A stretch of DNA of 64,000 nt from Candidatus Rokuibacteriota bacterium (GCA_003221695.1 QHSX01000044.1:1-64000); one strand, 5' to 3'. Numbered from the stretch's first letter, positions 7,981 through 17,090 are shown. A program made the numbers and translations. Notes: generated by a model from the letters alone, not told the origin.

Positions 7981-9597
7981 TCAGATCGCCAGCGCGTAGC
8001 CGTCGCGGCGCGGGTCGGCCCCCGCCATCAAGGCACCCGTCTCGCGGTCGCGCACGATCCCTTGCCCACCGCCCACGATCCAGGACCACTCGTCGATCGC
8101 GTTGACCTGGTGGCCGCGCCCCGCGAGCGCCGCGCGCGTGTCGGCGGCGATGCGGGCCTCGGCGTCGATCAGCCGGTCGCGGTAGACGCGCACGCGCGGC
8201 GCCTCGATCGCCTCCTGGATGTTCATGCCGAACTCGAGGACGTTCAGCAGCATCTGGGGCGTCGTCTGGAGGATGCCGTAGGAGCCCGGCGTGCCGATCG
8301 ACATCACGAACGCGCCGTCCTGGAAGACCTGGGTCGGCGACATCATGGTCCCGGCTTTGCGGCCCGCGCGCAGGACGTTGGGAGACTCGGGGGCGCGGTC
8401 CACCCACTTCAAAATGTTGTTCAGCACGATCCCCGTGCCCGGCACGGCGAAGCCCGAGCCGAACGGCACGCCGAGTGTCTGCGTGACGGTGACGACGGTG
8501 CCGTCCGCGTCGGCGCAGGCGAAGTGGGTCGTGTGCTCGTTCATGAAGCGCGCCGGGTGACCCTCGAGGATCTGGTTCGGGAGCTTCTCGCGGCGGAAGG
8601 TCTCGCCCTCGCTCCGGCCCGCCCGCACGGGATCGATGCGCGTGCGCTGCGACGCCGCGTACGCCTTCGAGAGGAGTCCCGCGATCGGGACGTCGGGCGT
8701 GTAGGCGTAGGCGAGGCGGTCGGCGGAGGCGAGCTTGACCGCCTCGATCAGGTGATGGAGGTAGTCCACAGAGTTGTGGCCCCACGCCTTCACGTCGTAC
8801 CCCTCGAGGACGTTCAGCGTCTCGAGCATCTGGAACGCCGAGAAAGGCGGCGGCACCGAGGACACCTGGTGCTCGCGGTACGCGATCGTCGCGGGCTCGC
8901 GCCACTCCGGCCCGAACGCCGCCAGGTCCGCCTCGTCGAGCCAGCCGCCCGCCTCCCGCACCGCGCGGGCGATCGCTTTGGCGATCGGCCCGCGATAGAA
9001 GACGTCGCTGCCACCCTCCGCCACCTGGCGGAGCGTCGCGGCCAGCTCCTTGTACGTGACGACGCCGCCCGGACGCGGGCCGCCATTGCCGAGGTAGAGA
9101 CGCTGGGCCTCCGACGAGTGCAGGAGGGTAGCGCGCGCCGCCTCGAAGAAGTCCACGCTCTTCCCGGTCATGGGCACGCCCTGCTCGGCGAGGGCGATCG
9201 CCGGCCCGAGCACCCGCGCCCGGTCCATCGAGCCGAACCGCTCGAGCGCGGCGAGCCAGCCGCCGAGGTTCCCCGGCGTCGCGCAGGACTTCGGGCCGCC
9301 GGCCAGCTCGTCGTCGGTGCACTTCGCGGGGTCGGCCGCGCGCGGCGCCCGCCCGATGAAGTCGAGGACGTGCCGCTCGGACCCACGCGAGATCAGCATG
9401 AGGCCGATTCCCCCGACGCCAGACATGAACGGCTCGACGACGTTGAGGCTGGCGGCGACGGCGACGGCCGCATCGACCGCGTTGCCCCCGGCGAGCAGCA
9501 TCTGGATCCCCGCCATCGACGCGCGCGGGTGCGCGGCGGCGACGGCGCCGCGGGTCCCCATGACGACCGGGCGATAGGCTTTCCTGTGTGGCGGCAT
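7981..9597 (-). CDS. Gamma-glutamyltransferase family protein
   Basis: This 538-residue protein belongs to the gamma-glutamyltranspeptidase (Ntn-hydrolase) family. Members are made as a proenzyme that cuts itself before a catalytic threonine, then hydrolyse or transfer gamma-glutamyl groups from glutathione or related compounds. The family opening (RGAVAAAHPRASMAGIQMLL, with AGGNAVDAAVA) and an EPFMSGVGG motif are clear. The likely autoprocessing site is EHTTHFACADADG, followed by a QTLGVPFGSG block. A C-terminal DRETGALMAGADPRRDGYA tail is also typical. No signal peptide is visible, so it may be cytoplasmic, unlike the periplasmic Escherichia coli enzyme. A GAGGAGA ribosome-binding site supports the ATG. 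The gene follows cobC on the same strand after 51 bases. The exact substrate is not known. Confidence 0.88.
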   Translation of the reverse strand: MPPHRKAYRPVVMGTRGAVAAAHPRASMAGIQMLLAGGNAVDAAVAVAASLNVVEPFMSGVGGIGLMLISRGSERHVLDFIGRAPRAADPAKCTDDELAGGPKSCATPGNLGGWLAALERFGSMDRARVLGPAIALAEQGVPMTGKSVDFFEAARATLLHSSEAQRLYLGNGGPRPGGVVTYKELAATLRQVAEGGSDVFYRGPIAKAIARAVREAGGWLDEADLAAFGPEWREPATIAYREHQVSSVPPPFSAFQMLETLNVLEGYDVKAWGHNSVDYLHHLIEAVKLASADRLAYAYTPDVPIAGLLSKAYAASQRTRIDPVRAGRSEGETFRREKLPNQILEGHPARFMNEHTTHFACADADGTVVTVTQTLGVPFGSGFAVPGTGIVLNNILKWVDRAPESPNVLRAGRKAGTMMSPTQVFQDGAFVMSIGTPGSYGILQTTPQMLLNVLEFGMNIQEAIEAPRVRVYRDRLIDAEARIAADTRAALAGRGHQVNAIDEWSWIVGGGQGIVRDRETGALMAGADPRRDGYALAI

Positions 9598-9648
9598 GGC
9601 TGTCTCCTCGGGTGGCGCGTTGGCGTCCTCGCGCGCGACGCGCGCGCA

Positions 9649-10263
9649 TTATAGCATCGGGGGGTCGTTGAGCCGGACGAGGCGCCACCCGTCGGCGGCG
9701 CGCGCGAGCACGCTGAGCGCTCCGTAGTCCTGACCGAACGCGAGGATCCGGCGGAGCTCGAGCCCGAGCGCGGTGCAAAGGAGCGCGCGGTTCGTGCCGC
9801 CGTGGGCGACGATGGCGACGGACTTCCCCACGTGCGCCCCGCTGATCGCCTCGAACGCGGGCCAGGCGCGAGCGCGGAGGTCGGGGACGCTCTCGCCCTC
9901 GGGGAACGGGAACTCGCCGACGCGCGCCATCCAATCGGCGAACGCCGCCGGCTCGTCGCGCCGGATCTCCTCGGCGGTCCGGCCGTCCCAGCGGCCCATC
10001 GCCATCTCTCGAAGCGCCGGGATCGCGGTCGGCGTGAGCCCGTGCGGCGCCGCGATGATCTGCGCGGTGCGGCGCGCCCGCTCGAGGTCGCTCGTGAACA
10101 CCGCGGCGAGCCCGGCGCCGGCGAGCCGCGCGGCCTGCACCCGGCTCTGCCGCTCGCCGCGCTCGGAAAGCGGCACGTCGAGGTGGCCGATGAACCGGTG
10201 CGTCTCGGCGCGCACGACTTCGCCGTGGCGGAGGAGATAGATCAGGGTCGCAGGTGCGCCCAC
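9649..10263 (-). CDS. cobC: Alpha-ribazole phosphatase / histidine phosphatase
   Basis: This 204-residue histidine-phosphatase-family enzyme has the catalytic LLRHGEV motif near residues 10-16, an SDLERARRTAQI block, and a late VAHGGTNRALL motif. In cobalamin synthesis CobC removes the phosphate from alpha-ribazole phosphate (or from cobalamin phosphate). Context supports this: the GTG start overlaps the end of cobS by 22 bases. The family also includes phosphoglycerate-mutase-like enzymes with other substrates, so the function rests partly on the neighbour. A longer frame in the same phase extends upstream, but it is a shadow of cobS. Confidence 0.85.
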   Translation of the reverse strand: MGAPATLIYLLRHGEVVRAETHRFIGHLDVPLSERGERQSRVQAARLAGAGLAAVFTSDLERARRTAQIIAAPHGLTPTAIPALREMAMGRWDGRTAEEIRRDEPAAFADWMARVGEFPFPEGESVPDLRARAWPAFEAISGAHVGKSVAIVAHGGTNRALLCTALGLELRRILAFGQDYGALSVLARAADGWRLVRLNDPPML

Positions 10264-10985
10264 GCCGACACCGTGAGGAGGCCTGCCAGCTCCGTGACCT
10301 CGATCGCCGCGCCGAGCACGTCCCCGGTGACGCCCCCGAGCCGCACCGCCATGAAGCCGGAGAGCGCGAAGGCGGCGGCGAGGGCCGTGCCGGCGCCCAC
10401 GAGCCCGGCGACGCCGAGACCGCCCCAGACGAGCGCCAGGGCCAGCGCGAGGGCGACGGGCACCGCGCCCGCGCGGAGACCGTTGCGAAACGCGGCGCCG
10501 TGGCCCTCGCCCTTCGCGGGCGGAAAGCACCGGGCGAGCAGCGGCGGCGTCGCGCGCGCGAGCGCCGGCAGGACGAGGAGCGCGCGCCAGCGGAGGCCGG
10601 CCGGAAGCTCGGCGACCGCGGCGATTTCGAGGAGCAAGAACAGGATCAGCCCGACCGCGCCGAAGGCGCCGATACGGCTGTCGCGCATGATGCTGAGCCG
10701 GTGCTCGGCGTCCCTGCCCACGAGACCGTCGAGGCAGTCGGCGAGGCCGTCGAGGTGGAGGCCGCCGGTGAGGACCTTCCACGCGGTCACCGTGAGGAGC
10801 GCGGCGAGGAGCGACGGGAACAGGACGCTCGTCACGCGCTCGACGCCGGCCAGGACGAGCCCGAGGCCGAGGCCGACCACAGGAAACCAGCCCGCCGCGC
10901 GCCCGAGTGCGTCCACGCCGTGCGTCGGGCGCCCCGGCAACGGCACGATCGTCAGGTAGCGCACGGCGAGGACGAGGCCGGTCAC
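10242..10985 (-). CDS. cobS: Adenosylcobinamide-GDP ribazoletransferase (cobalamin synthase)
   Basis: CobS is an inner-membrane enzyme that joins adenosylcobinamide-GDP to alpha-ribazole (or its phosphate) in the last step of cobalamin assembly. The 247-residue product has normal length, many membrane helices, and the acidic motif LHLDGLADCLDGL near residues 75-87, followed by RDAEHRLSIMRDSRIGAFG. These hold the metal-binding aspartates. The start is a GTG at 10985. A TAGCAT box (10992-10997) ends exactly six bases before it, so the transcript is probably leaderless. The cobS-cobC pair has no cobalamin riboswitch of its own, unlike cobU-cobT-cobB-btuF. It is separated from that operon by about 5 kb of unrelated genes. 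Confidence 0.95.
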   Translation of the reverse strand: MTGLVLAVRYLTIVPLPGRPTHGVDALGRAAGWFPVVGLGLGLVLAGVERVTSVLFPSLLAALLTVTAWKVLTGGLHLDGLADCLDGLVGRDAEHRLSIMRDSRIGAFGAVGLILFLLLEIAAVAELPAGLRWRALLVLPALARATPPLLARCFPPAKGEGHGAAFRNGLRAGAVPVALALALALVWGGLGVAGLVGAGTALAAAFALSGFMAVRLGGVTGDVLGAAIEVTELAGLLTVSAWAHLRP

Positions 10986-10991
10986 GCGGCG

Positions 10992-10997
10992 ATGCTA
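10992..10997 (-). promoter_or_regulatory. Extended -10 box ahead of cobS
   Basis: On the minus strand the sequence reads TGC-TAGCAT, an extended -10 pattern (TGnTAnnnT). Six bases separate it from the GTG start of cobS, which places the expected transcription start on the start codon. Confidence 0.5.
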
Positions 10998-11080
10998 GCA
11001 CGGGCGCGCGGCTCGACGTTGACACGGGCGCGGGCCACGGCCACAATCACGGCGACGGTCGCACTTCGGAGGACGCCCCG

Positions 11081-13231
11081 ATGATTCAAAATCTCCGCCG
11101 CCTGCTTCTCGTGGCGAGCGGTCTGCTTCTGCTCGGCCCTGGAGTCGCAGTGGGGGCCGGCGTCCAAGCGCGGTTCGACCTCTCGGTGCCGTCGGGAGGC
11201 CCGTTCCCGACCGACTGGTTCACCGTCGCAGACGACAGCCACCTCACCGGGTTGCGGGTGAACCTCCCGAAGCCCGATTGCGCCGCGCGCCCGTCGGACT
11301 GCGCGGACATCGAGGTGCTCAACACGCTCGACGGCTTCAATCTTCAGCCGCGGCTGGCGATCCCCTTCACCGGCCCGATCGACCCCACCACGGTGAATAG
11401 CGCCACCGTCTTCCTCCTGAGCCTCGGCGACGCCCGGGGCGGCCGCGGCGGGAAGGTCGTTGGCATCAACCAGGTGGTGTGGGAGCCCGCGACGAACACG
11501 CTCTACGCCGAAGCCGACGAGCTCCTGGACCAACGCACGCGCTATGCCCTGGTCGTCACGAACGGCGTGCGCGACCTCGCCGGCGATCCGGTGGAGGCGG
11601 ACGCCTTCACGACCTTCCGCCACGACCTGAACTTCGGCCACGCAAAGGACCCGGCCCTCAAGCCGTACCGCAAGGAGGTGCTGCGGGCGCTCGAGGCAGC
11701 GGAGCAGGGGCAGCGCCAGGTCGTCGCCGCGAGCGTCTTCACGACACAGAGCGCAACGGCCGTCCTCGAGAAGATCCGGGATCAGATCAAGGCGGCCAGG
11801 CCGGCGCCGGTCACCATGCTCGGCGTGTTTTCCCTGAGCGAGGTCGTCGGCATCGCGTTCGACCGCCAGGTCGACACCGCTCCGGCGTTCAGTACGTCGT
11901 ACCTGCCGACACCGGCCCTGGCGATCTTCCCCGGCGCCGTCGGCAGCGTCGCCTTCGGTAGGTACGTGTCGCCGGACTACGAGACCGCCGAGAAGTTCAT
12001 CCCGCCCGTCGGCACGCGCTCCGGCGCGCCGACCGTGCACGCCACAAACGACATCTATTTCAATCTCATCCTGCCGGCCGGCACGCCGCCCCGCGGCGGG
12101 TGGCCGGTCGCGATCTTCGGCCACGGCTTCACCGACAGCAAGCAGGGCGCCCCGATCGCGGTGGCGTCCTCGCTGGCGTCACAGGGCATCGCGACCATCG
12201 CGATCAACGTGGTGGGCCACGGCGGCGGGCCGCTCGGCACACTCACGGTGTTCCGCACGGGCGCGCCGCCGGTGACGATCCCGGCGGGCGGGCGCGGCAT
12301 CGACCAGGACGGCAACGGCACGATCGACTCGACCGAGGGCGTCAACGCGGCGTTCCCGCGCACGATCATCGGCAACCGCGACGGCCTGCGGCAGACGGTC
12401 GTGGACCTGATGCAACTCGTGCGCGTGATCGAGACGGGCGGCATTCCCGGCCTGAGCCGCTCGCGCATCTACTACGCCGGCCAGTCCTTCGGCGGAATCT
12501 ACGGGACGATGTTCCTCGCCGTCGAGCCGAGCGTCCGCGCCGGGGTGGCCAACGTGCCCGGCGGCGCGATCATCGAGATCGCACGCCTCAGCCCGTCCTT
12601 CCGCGCCCTCGTCGCGTTTTCGTTGGCCTTCCGAGTTCCGGCCCTCGATAACCTGCCGCGGATCCCGATCGCGACGCCGCCGTTCTTCTTCCCGCAGTTC
12701 AACGAGAACATCCCGCTCCGGAACCAGCCGCCGGTGACCAACACCGTGCCCGGCGCCGTCCTCATCCAGGAGGTGCTGGAGGGCGTCGAGTGGGTCTCGC
12801 AGTCCGGCAATCCGGTCGCGTATGCGCCGCACTTGCGCATGAGCCCGCTCGATGGGATGGACGCGAAGCCGATCATCATCCAGTTCGCCAAGGGCGACAA
12901 GACGGTACCGAATCCGACGACGACCGCGATTCTCCGCGCGGGCGACCTCGCCGACCGCGCGACGTACTTCCGCAACGACCTCTTCATCGCCGCGCTCTCG
13001 GCCGACCCGACCGTGTCGGCGACGGTCGTGAACGCGCTCAAGAACCCGCACACGTTCGTGACCAACATCCAGTTCGGCGTCTCGGCGCCGCTCGCGATCG
13101 CGGTCCAGCAGCAGATCGCCGCCTTCTTCGCGAGCGACGGTACCCTCACCATCGACCCCGACGGCGGTGGGCCGCTCGTCGAGGTACCGGTCAGAGGGCC
13201 ACTGCCGGAGACGCTGGGCTTCCTTCCCTGA
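11081..13231 (+). CDS. Large exported alpha/beta-hydrolase (esterase/lipase-like)
   Basis: This 716-residue protein has a signal peptide (LLLVASGLLLLGPGVAVGAG). It has an N-terminal beta-rich region with an Ig-like pattern (PFTGPIDPTTVNSATVFL, residues ~80-100), like bacterial 'virulence factor' lipases. The C-terminal half is an alpha/beta-hydrolase: VAIFGHGFTDSK supplies an oxyanion-side strand, YYAGQSFGGIYG contains the nucleophile elbow G-Q-S-F-G, and a late NPHTF may hold the catalytic histidine. Between them lies DQDGNGTID, a perfect-looking EF-hand-type calcium loop. The substrate is unknown; an ester or polyester is likely. A CGGAGGAC ribosome-binding site precedes the ATG. As a large secreted enzyme close to the type II secretion cluster, it is a candidate substrate of that system. 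Confidence 0.75.
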   Translation: MIQNLRRLLLVASGLLLLGPGVAVGAGVQARFDLSVPSGGPFPTDWFTVADDSHLTGLRVNLPKPDCAARPSDCADIEVLNTLDGFNLQPRLAIPFTGPIDPTTVNSATVFLLSLGDARGGRGGKVVGINQVVWEPATNTLYAEADELLDQRTRYALVVTNGVRDLAGDPVEADAFTTFRHDLNFGHAKDPALKPYRKEVLRALEAAEQGQRQVVAASVFTTQSATAVLEKIRDQIKAARPAPVTMLGVFSLSEVVGIAFDRQVDTAPAFSTSYLPTPALAIFPGAVGSVAFGRYVSPDYETAEKFIPPVGTRSGAPTVHATNDIYFNLILPAGTPPRGGWPVAIFGHGFTDSKQGAPIAVASSLASQGIATIAINVVGHGGGPLGTLTVFRTGAPPVTIPAGGRGIDQDGNGTIDSTEGVNAAFPRTIIGNRDGLRQTVVDLMQLVRVIETGGIPGLSRSRIYYAGQSFGGIYGTMFLAVEPSVRAGVANVPGGAIIEIARLSPSFRALVAFSLAFRVPALDNLPRIPIATPPFFFPQFNENIPLRNQPPVTNTVPGAVLIQEVLEGVEWVSQSGNPVAYAPHLRMSPLDGMDAKPIIIQFAKGDKTVPNPTTTAILRAGDLADRATYFRNDLFIAALSADPTVSATVVNALKNPHTFVTNIQFGVSAPLAIAVQQQIAAFFASDGTLTIDPDGGGPLVEVPVRGPLPETLGFLP

Positions 13232-13248
13232 GGGCGTGTCGGCCGGGG

Positions 13249-14778
13249 CTAGACGGGATACACGCCGTTCTTGCGCTGCGGGAACTCGTGCACCTTGGTC
13301 TGCGCGTACGCGAGGCGCTTGACCAGCTCGTCGCGTAGCGCCGAGCCGGGCACGATGTCGTCCACGAGCATCTCCGAGGCGAGCTTGTGGACGTCCACGT
13401 CCCGCGCGTACTCCTCGCGCTTCTGCCGCACGAACGCCGCGCGCTCGCCCTCGGGCAGCTCCATGATCTTGTTGTAGTAGACCGCGTTCACCGCGGGCTC
13501 CGGCCCCATGATCGCGATCTGTCCCTGCGGCAGCGCGAGCGCGGCGTCGGGCTCGAAGGCGGGTCCGCACATTGCGTAGAGCCCGGCGCCGTAGCACTTG
13601 CGGACGATCACGGAGATCTTCGGCACGGTCGCCTGCGAGGTCGCGAAGATCATCTTGGCGCCGTGGCGGATGATGCCCTGGCGCTCGACCTTGCTCCCCA
13701 CCATGAAGCCCGAGACGTCGGCGAGGTACACGAGCGGGACGTTGTAGGCGTTGCAGAGCCAGATGAACCGCGCCGCCTTGTCGGCGGAGTCGACGAAGAG
13801 GACGCCTCCCTTCACCTTCGGCTGGTTGGCGACGATCCCGACGGGCCGGCCGCCGAGGCGCGCCAGACCGACGATGATCTCGCGGGCAAAGAGTCGTTTG
13901 ACCTCGAACCACGAGCCCGCGTCGACCACGCGGTCGATGACCTCGTACATGTCGAAGTACTTCCGCTGGTCGTAGGGCACGATCGTCTCGATCGAGCGCC
14001 CGGGCTTGGGCTCGACGGCCTCGCGCACGGGCGGGAGCTCACGGTACGATGGCGGCATGTACGCGAGGTAGTGCTTGGCGAGCTCGATCGCGTCTTCGTC
14101 GGACGCCGCGAGCACGTCGCCGCATCCGGAGACCTCGCAGTGCATCCGCGCGCCCCCGAGCTCCTCGAGCGTCGTCTTCTCGCCGATCGCCATCTCGACC
14201 ATCCGCGGGCTGCCGACGTAGAGGGACGCCTTGCCGTCCACCATGATCACGACGTCGGTGAGCGCCGGCAGGTACGCCGATCCCGCCGGCGAGGGGCCGA
14301 ACAGGATGCAGACCTGGGGCACGACGCCCGAGAGCTGCACCTCGTTGTAGAAGATCCGTCCCGCGTGGAAGCGCCCGGGGAAGATCTTGATCTGCTCCGA
14401 GATGCGCCCGCCGGCGGCGTCCACCAGGTACAGGAGGGGCACGCGAAGGCGCGCGGCCTTCTCCTGGATGCGCACGATCTTCTGCACGGTCTTCTCGCCC
14501 CACGAGCCGGCCTTCACCGTGTAGTCGTTGGCCATGACGCAGACGGTGCGGCCGCCGACCCGCCCGACCCCCGTGACGACGCCGTCGGCCGGCGTGTCGG
14601 GCTCCTCGGATCGCGCGAACAGCCAGTCCTCCTGGAACTCGGAGCCGGGATCGAGGAGGAGCTTCAGGCGATCCCGGACGAACAGCTTGCCCTCCTCCCG
14701 GAGCTTCTCGCGGTACTTCGCGTGGCCCTGCTCGATTCGAGCCCGCTCCTGGAAGTACCGCTCCTCACCCTCGCTCAC
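13249..14778 (-). CDS. Acyl-CoA carboxylase carboxyltransferase (beta) subunit
   Basis: This 509-residue protein is a biotin-dependent carboxyltransferase beta subunit of the PccB/MccB/AccD-like family. It moves CO2 from carboxybiotin to an acyl-CoA such as propionyl-, acetyl- or methylcrotonyl-CoA. It has the two crotonase-like halves: ADGVVTGVGRVGGR and GPSPAGSAYLPALTD in the first, and GFMVGSKVERQGIIRHGAKM in the second. The acyl-CoA specificity cannot be read with certainty. The matching biotin-carboxylase/carrier alpha subunit is not in this window. The gene follows the sigma-factor fusion gene by 12 bases on the same strand, so it may be co-transcribed with it. Confidence 0.88.
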   Translation of the reverse strand: MSEGEERYFQERARIEQGHAKYREKLREEGKLFVRDRLKLLLDPGSEFQEDWLFARSEEPDTPADGVVTGVGRVGGRTVCVMANDYTVKAGSWGEKTVQKIVRIQEKAARLRVPLLYLVDAAGGRISEQIKIFPGRFHAGRIFYNEVQLSGVVPQVCILFGPSPAGSAYLPALTDVVIMVDGKASLYVGSPRMVEMAIGEKTTLEELGGARMHCEVSGCGDVLAASDEDAIELAKHYLAYMPPSYRELPPVREAVEPKPGRSIETIVPYDQRKYFDMYEVIDRVVDAGSWFEVKRLFAREIIVGLARLGGRPVGIVANQPKVKGGVLFVDSADKAARFIWLCNAYNVPLVYLADVSGFMVGSKVERQGIIRHGAKMIFATSQATVPKISVIVRKCYGAGLYAMCGPAFEPDAALALPQGQIAIMGPEPAVNAVYYNKIMELPEGERAAFVRQKREEYARDVDVHKLASEMLVDDIVPGSALRDELVKRLAYAQTKVHEFPQRKNGVYPV

Positions 14779-14790
14779 GGTCGCCTCCCG

Positions 14791-15807
14791 TCAAGGGTTG
14801 GGCCAGACGATGAAGATTAGGACCCCATTGCCGTGGCGCGGGCCGCCGAGGACCACGGGGTTGCCGTGCTGAGCCTGGAAGTGGGTGTTGAGCTCGGTGA
14901 CGTTGCCGCGAGAGAGACGGACCTGAAACTTCACGGAGTCTTTCGTTACCGCCTCGGGCGTGACCTCGAGAACGCGGTCGCCCGGCACGGGCCAGCGTTG
15001 CGTCGTGCCGATCGACACCTCCGCGCGATAGCGCTCGAGCGACGTGTAGTCCTTGTACGGGAGGGTTCGGCGGAGTTTCGGCAGGAAATTGTCGAGACGC
15101 TCGTCGGGTCCCGGCGGCGCCAGACGCATCCCCGGCGGCGGCGGCGAGTCGCTGGCGAGGACGACGCGGGTTCCGAAGCGCACGACCTGTTGCGCCGGAG
15201 CGGGGGTCGGCGCGAGGAGCATCAGGAGGCCGAGGACCACACCGAGCAGAGGGCCCAGCGCCGCACGCAGGCGCTTGCGCGCGTTGTGCAGACGTGACAT
15301 GACGGTTCCCATCGGGATCCTCAGCACCTCGGCGATCTCCCGGTACGAGAGGCCCTCGAGATCACTCAACATGATAATCGCGCGATGATGCTCCGGCAAA
15401 GCGTCGAGCGCGCGCATGATCCGGCGCCGCGCCTCGACGCGCGCCGCGCGCGCGTCGGGTGGTTCCTCCGGGTCGATCAGCTCGCGCTCCCACTGCTCCT
15501 CCTCGACGCGCTCGGTCCCGAACGCCCGCCCGCGCGCCATCCGCTGGCGGGCCCGATCGGAAGCCACGTTCATGGCGATCCTGAACAGCCACGTGTAGAA
15601 GGCCGACTGCCGCCGGAACGACGGGAGCGCCTGCCAGGCGCGGAGGAACGCCTCCTGGGCGACGTCCCGCGCGTCCTCCGCGTCGCGCAGGACGTTGAAC
15701 GCGAGGCGGTAGACCCGCCCTCGATATTTCTCGACCAGCGACTCGAACGCCGTGACGTCGCCGGCGAGGCAGCGCTCGACCAGGGCGAGATCGTCGAGGT
15801 CCGGCAC
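14791..15807 (-). CDS. ECF sigma factor fused to a membrane helix and an exported C-terminal domain
   Basis: Residues 1-180 form a normal RpoE-like ECF sigma factor. Region 2 includes FESLVEKYRGRVYRLAFNVL, EDARDVAQEAFLRAW and an FYTWLFRIAMNV block; region 4 includes LPEHHRAIIMLSDLEGLSY and VMSRLHNARKRLR. Right after region 4 comes a hydrophobic stretch (LLGVVLGLLMLLAP) and an APAQQ cleavage-like site. About 135 further residues follow that are not sigma-like, including a PGDRVLEVTPEAVTKDSV segment and a GGPRHGNGVLIFIVW ending. The C-terminal part would lie outside the cytoplasm if the helix inserts. I do not recognise this domain. The fusion could be natural, or a lost stop between two genes; the RLHNARKRLR helix could double as a signal-peptide n-region. 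No anti-sigma factor is adjacent. Confidence 0.8.
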   Translation of the reverse strand: MPDLDDLALVERCLAGDVTAFESLVEKYRGRVYRLAFNVLRDAEDARDVAQEAFLRAWQALPSFRRQSAFYTWLFRIAMNVASDRARQRMARGRAFGTERVEEEQWERELIDPEEPPDARAARVEARRRIMRALDALPEHHRAIIMLSDLEGLSYREIAEVLRIPMGTVMSRLHNARKRLRAALGPLLGVVLGLLMLLAPTPAPAQQVVRFGTRVVLASDSPPPPGMRLAPPGPDERLDNFLPKLRRTLPYKDYTSLERYRAEVSIGTTQRWPVPGDRVLEVTPEAVTKDSVKFQVRLSRGNVTELNTHFQAQHGNPVVLGGPRHGNGVLIFIVWPNP

Positions 15808-15858
15808 GGATCACCCGCGCGCTCGTCGCTGGTTAGACGGTGGGGTCGACGCGCCGAT

Positions 15859-16311
15859 TCACCGGCGCGCACGCGCCAGTGCCGCGAGTGCGTCGAGCCC
15901 GAGCAGGTAGCTCTGCGGACCGAAGCCGGAGATCTGACCGCGCGCGACGGCGGCGATCACCGAGTGGCGGCGGAACTCCTCGCGCCCGTGCACGTTCGAC
16001 AGGTGGACCTCGACGACCGGAACGGTGATCGCGGCGACGGCGTCCCGCAGCGCGAGCGAGTAGTGGGTGAACGCACCGGGGTTGAAGACCACACCGCCGA
16101 AGCCGTCACCCTGCGCGGACTGCAGCCAGTCGACCAGTTGCCCTTCGACGTTGGACTGACGGCACTCGACGCGCATACCGCGACGCCGGGCGTGCTCGCG
16201 AATCATGCGGTCGAGCTGGGCGAGCGTCACCCGTCCGTAGACCGACGGCTCCCGGACGCCGAGGAGGTTGAGGTTCGGGCCGTGCAGGACGAGCGCTGTG
16301 CGCACGCTCAT
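15859..16311 (-). CDS. aroQ: Type II 3-dehydroquinate dehydratase
   Basis: AroQ removes water from 3-dehydroquinate to give 3-dehydroshikimate in aromatic amino acid synthesis. The 150-residue length is typical of the dodecameric type II enzyme. Recognisable motifs are [18 protein letters not shown] (with the catalytic tyrosine), the [15 protein letters not shown] block, and [14 protein letters not shown] with the catalytic histidine. The start is ATG at 16311. A TATCCT box seven bases upstream suggests a leaderless transcript. It is preceded by the ZIP transporter on the same strand and followed by the sigma-factor fusion gene. Confidence 0.96.
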   Translation of the reverse strand: MSVRTALVLHGPNLNLLGVREPSVYGRVTLAQLDRMIREHARRRGMRVECRQSNVEGQLVDWLQSAQGDGFGGVVFNPGAFTHYSLALRDAVAAITVPVVEVHLSNVHGREEFRRHSVIAAVARGQISGFGPQSYLLGLDALAALARARR

Positions 16312-16341
16312 GGCGGGCAGGATAACACGGCGGCCCGAGCC

Positions 16342-17073
16342 CTAATGCACGCCGAGCGGGGCCAGCAGCCAGTCGGCGACGGCGAACAGAACGAGGCCCG
16401 CGAAGACCGTCCAGCCGAGCGCCGGGCCGCCCTCGCGATTCACTTCCGGAATCAGATCCGACGCCGCGACGTAGATCGTGACGCCGGCGGACACGGCGAG
16501 CGCGTACCCCACGTAGTGCTCGGCGAAGAGGCCGGTCGCGATCGCGCCGACGATCGTGAGCACGCCGAGCGTGCCGCCCGCGCCGAGCGCGGCCGCCCGC
16601 GAGTGTCCACCGGCGAGCATGATCGACGCGATCGTGAAGCCCTCGGGCACCTTGTGGAGGAAGACAGCGATGGAGAGGAGCGTGCCCAGCGCGGACCCGA
16701 TCATGAAGCCGGCCGCGATCGCGACGCCGTCGAAGAGAGTGTGCACGCCGAGGCCGAGCAGCGCGAGCCAGCCCGCCGCGGGATCGAGGAGCGCCTCGGG
16801 ATGGACCTCTTCGCCGAAGTGGAAGTGGGGCGCGACCGTGTGCTCGAAGAGGTGGATGCCGAAGTAACCGACGAGGACGAAGAGGAACGCGTGCGGGATG
16901 TGGGCGCTCTCGGGGAGCATCCGGACGAACGCCGCTGCGAGCATGAACCCGGCGCCGGCCGCGACGAAGTATCGGAGCGGGGCGAGCCCCTTGCGGTGGG
17001 CGGTCACCACGAGCGCGGCGCCCGCGAGATCGGCCGCCGCCGCGACGGTGGCGAAGGTCAGATATGCTACCAT
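16342..17073 (-). CDS. ZIP-family metal transporter
   Basis: This 243-residue integral membrane protein has about eight hydrophobic helices. It has the two metal-site helices of ZIP carriers: HTLFDGVAIAAGF in helix 4 and HKVPEGFTIASIM in helix 5. A histidine-rich loop (FEHTVAPHFHFGEEVHPE) lies before helix 4 and may bind metal. ZIP proteins move Zn2+, Fe2+ or other divalent cations into the cytoplasm; the exact metal is not clear. I use the ATG at 17073; a GTG at 17079 is possible. The start lies only 17 bases from the divergent gspE start, so both promoters must overlap coding sequence. Confidence 0.9.
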   Translation of the reverse strand: MVAYLTFATVAAAADLAGAALVVTAHRKGLAPLRYFVAAGAGFMLAAAFVRMLPESAHIPHAFLFVLVGYFGIHLFEHTVAPHFHFGEEVHPEALLDPAAGWLALLGLGVHTLFDGVAIAAGFMIGSALGTLLSIAVFLHKVPEGFTIASIMLAGGHSRAAALGAGGTLGVLTIVGAIATGLFAEHYVGYALAVSAGVTIYVAASDLIPEVNREGGPALGWTVFAGLVLFAVADWLLAPLGVH

Positions 17074-17090
17074 GGTCACGCGAGCATAGC

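Noticed and set aside
7919..9934. A 671-codon minus-strand frame over the gamma-glutamyltransferase
   Set aside because: It is a high-GC shadow frame; the real gene in the other phase has all family motifs and a ribosome-binding site.
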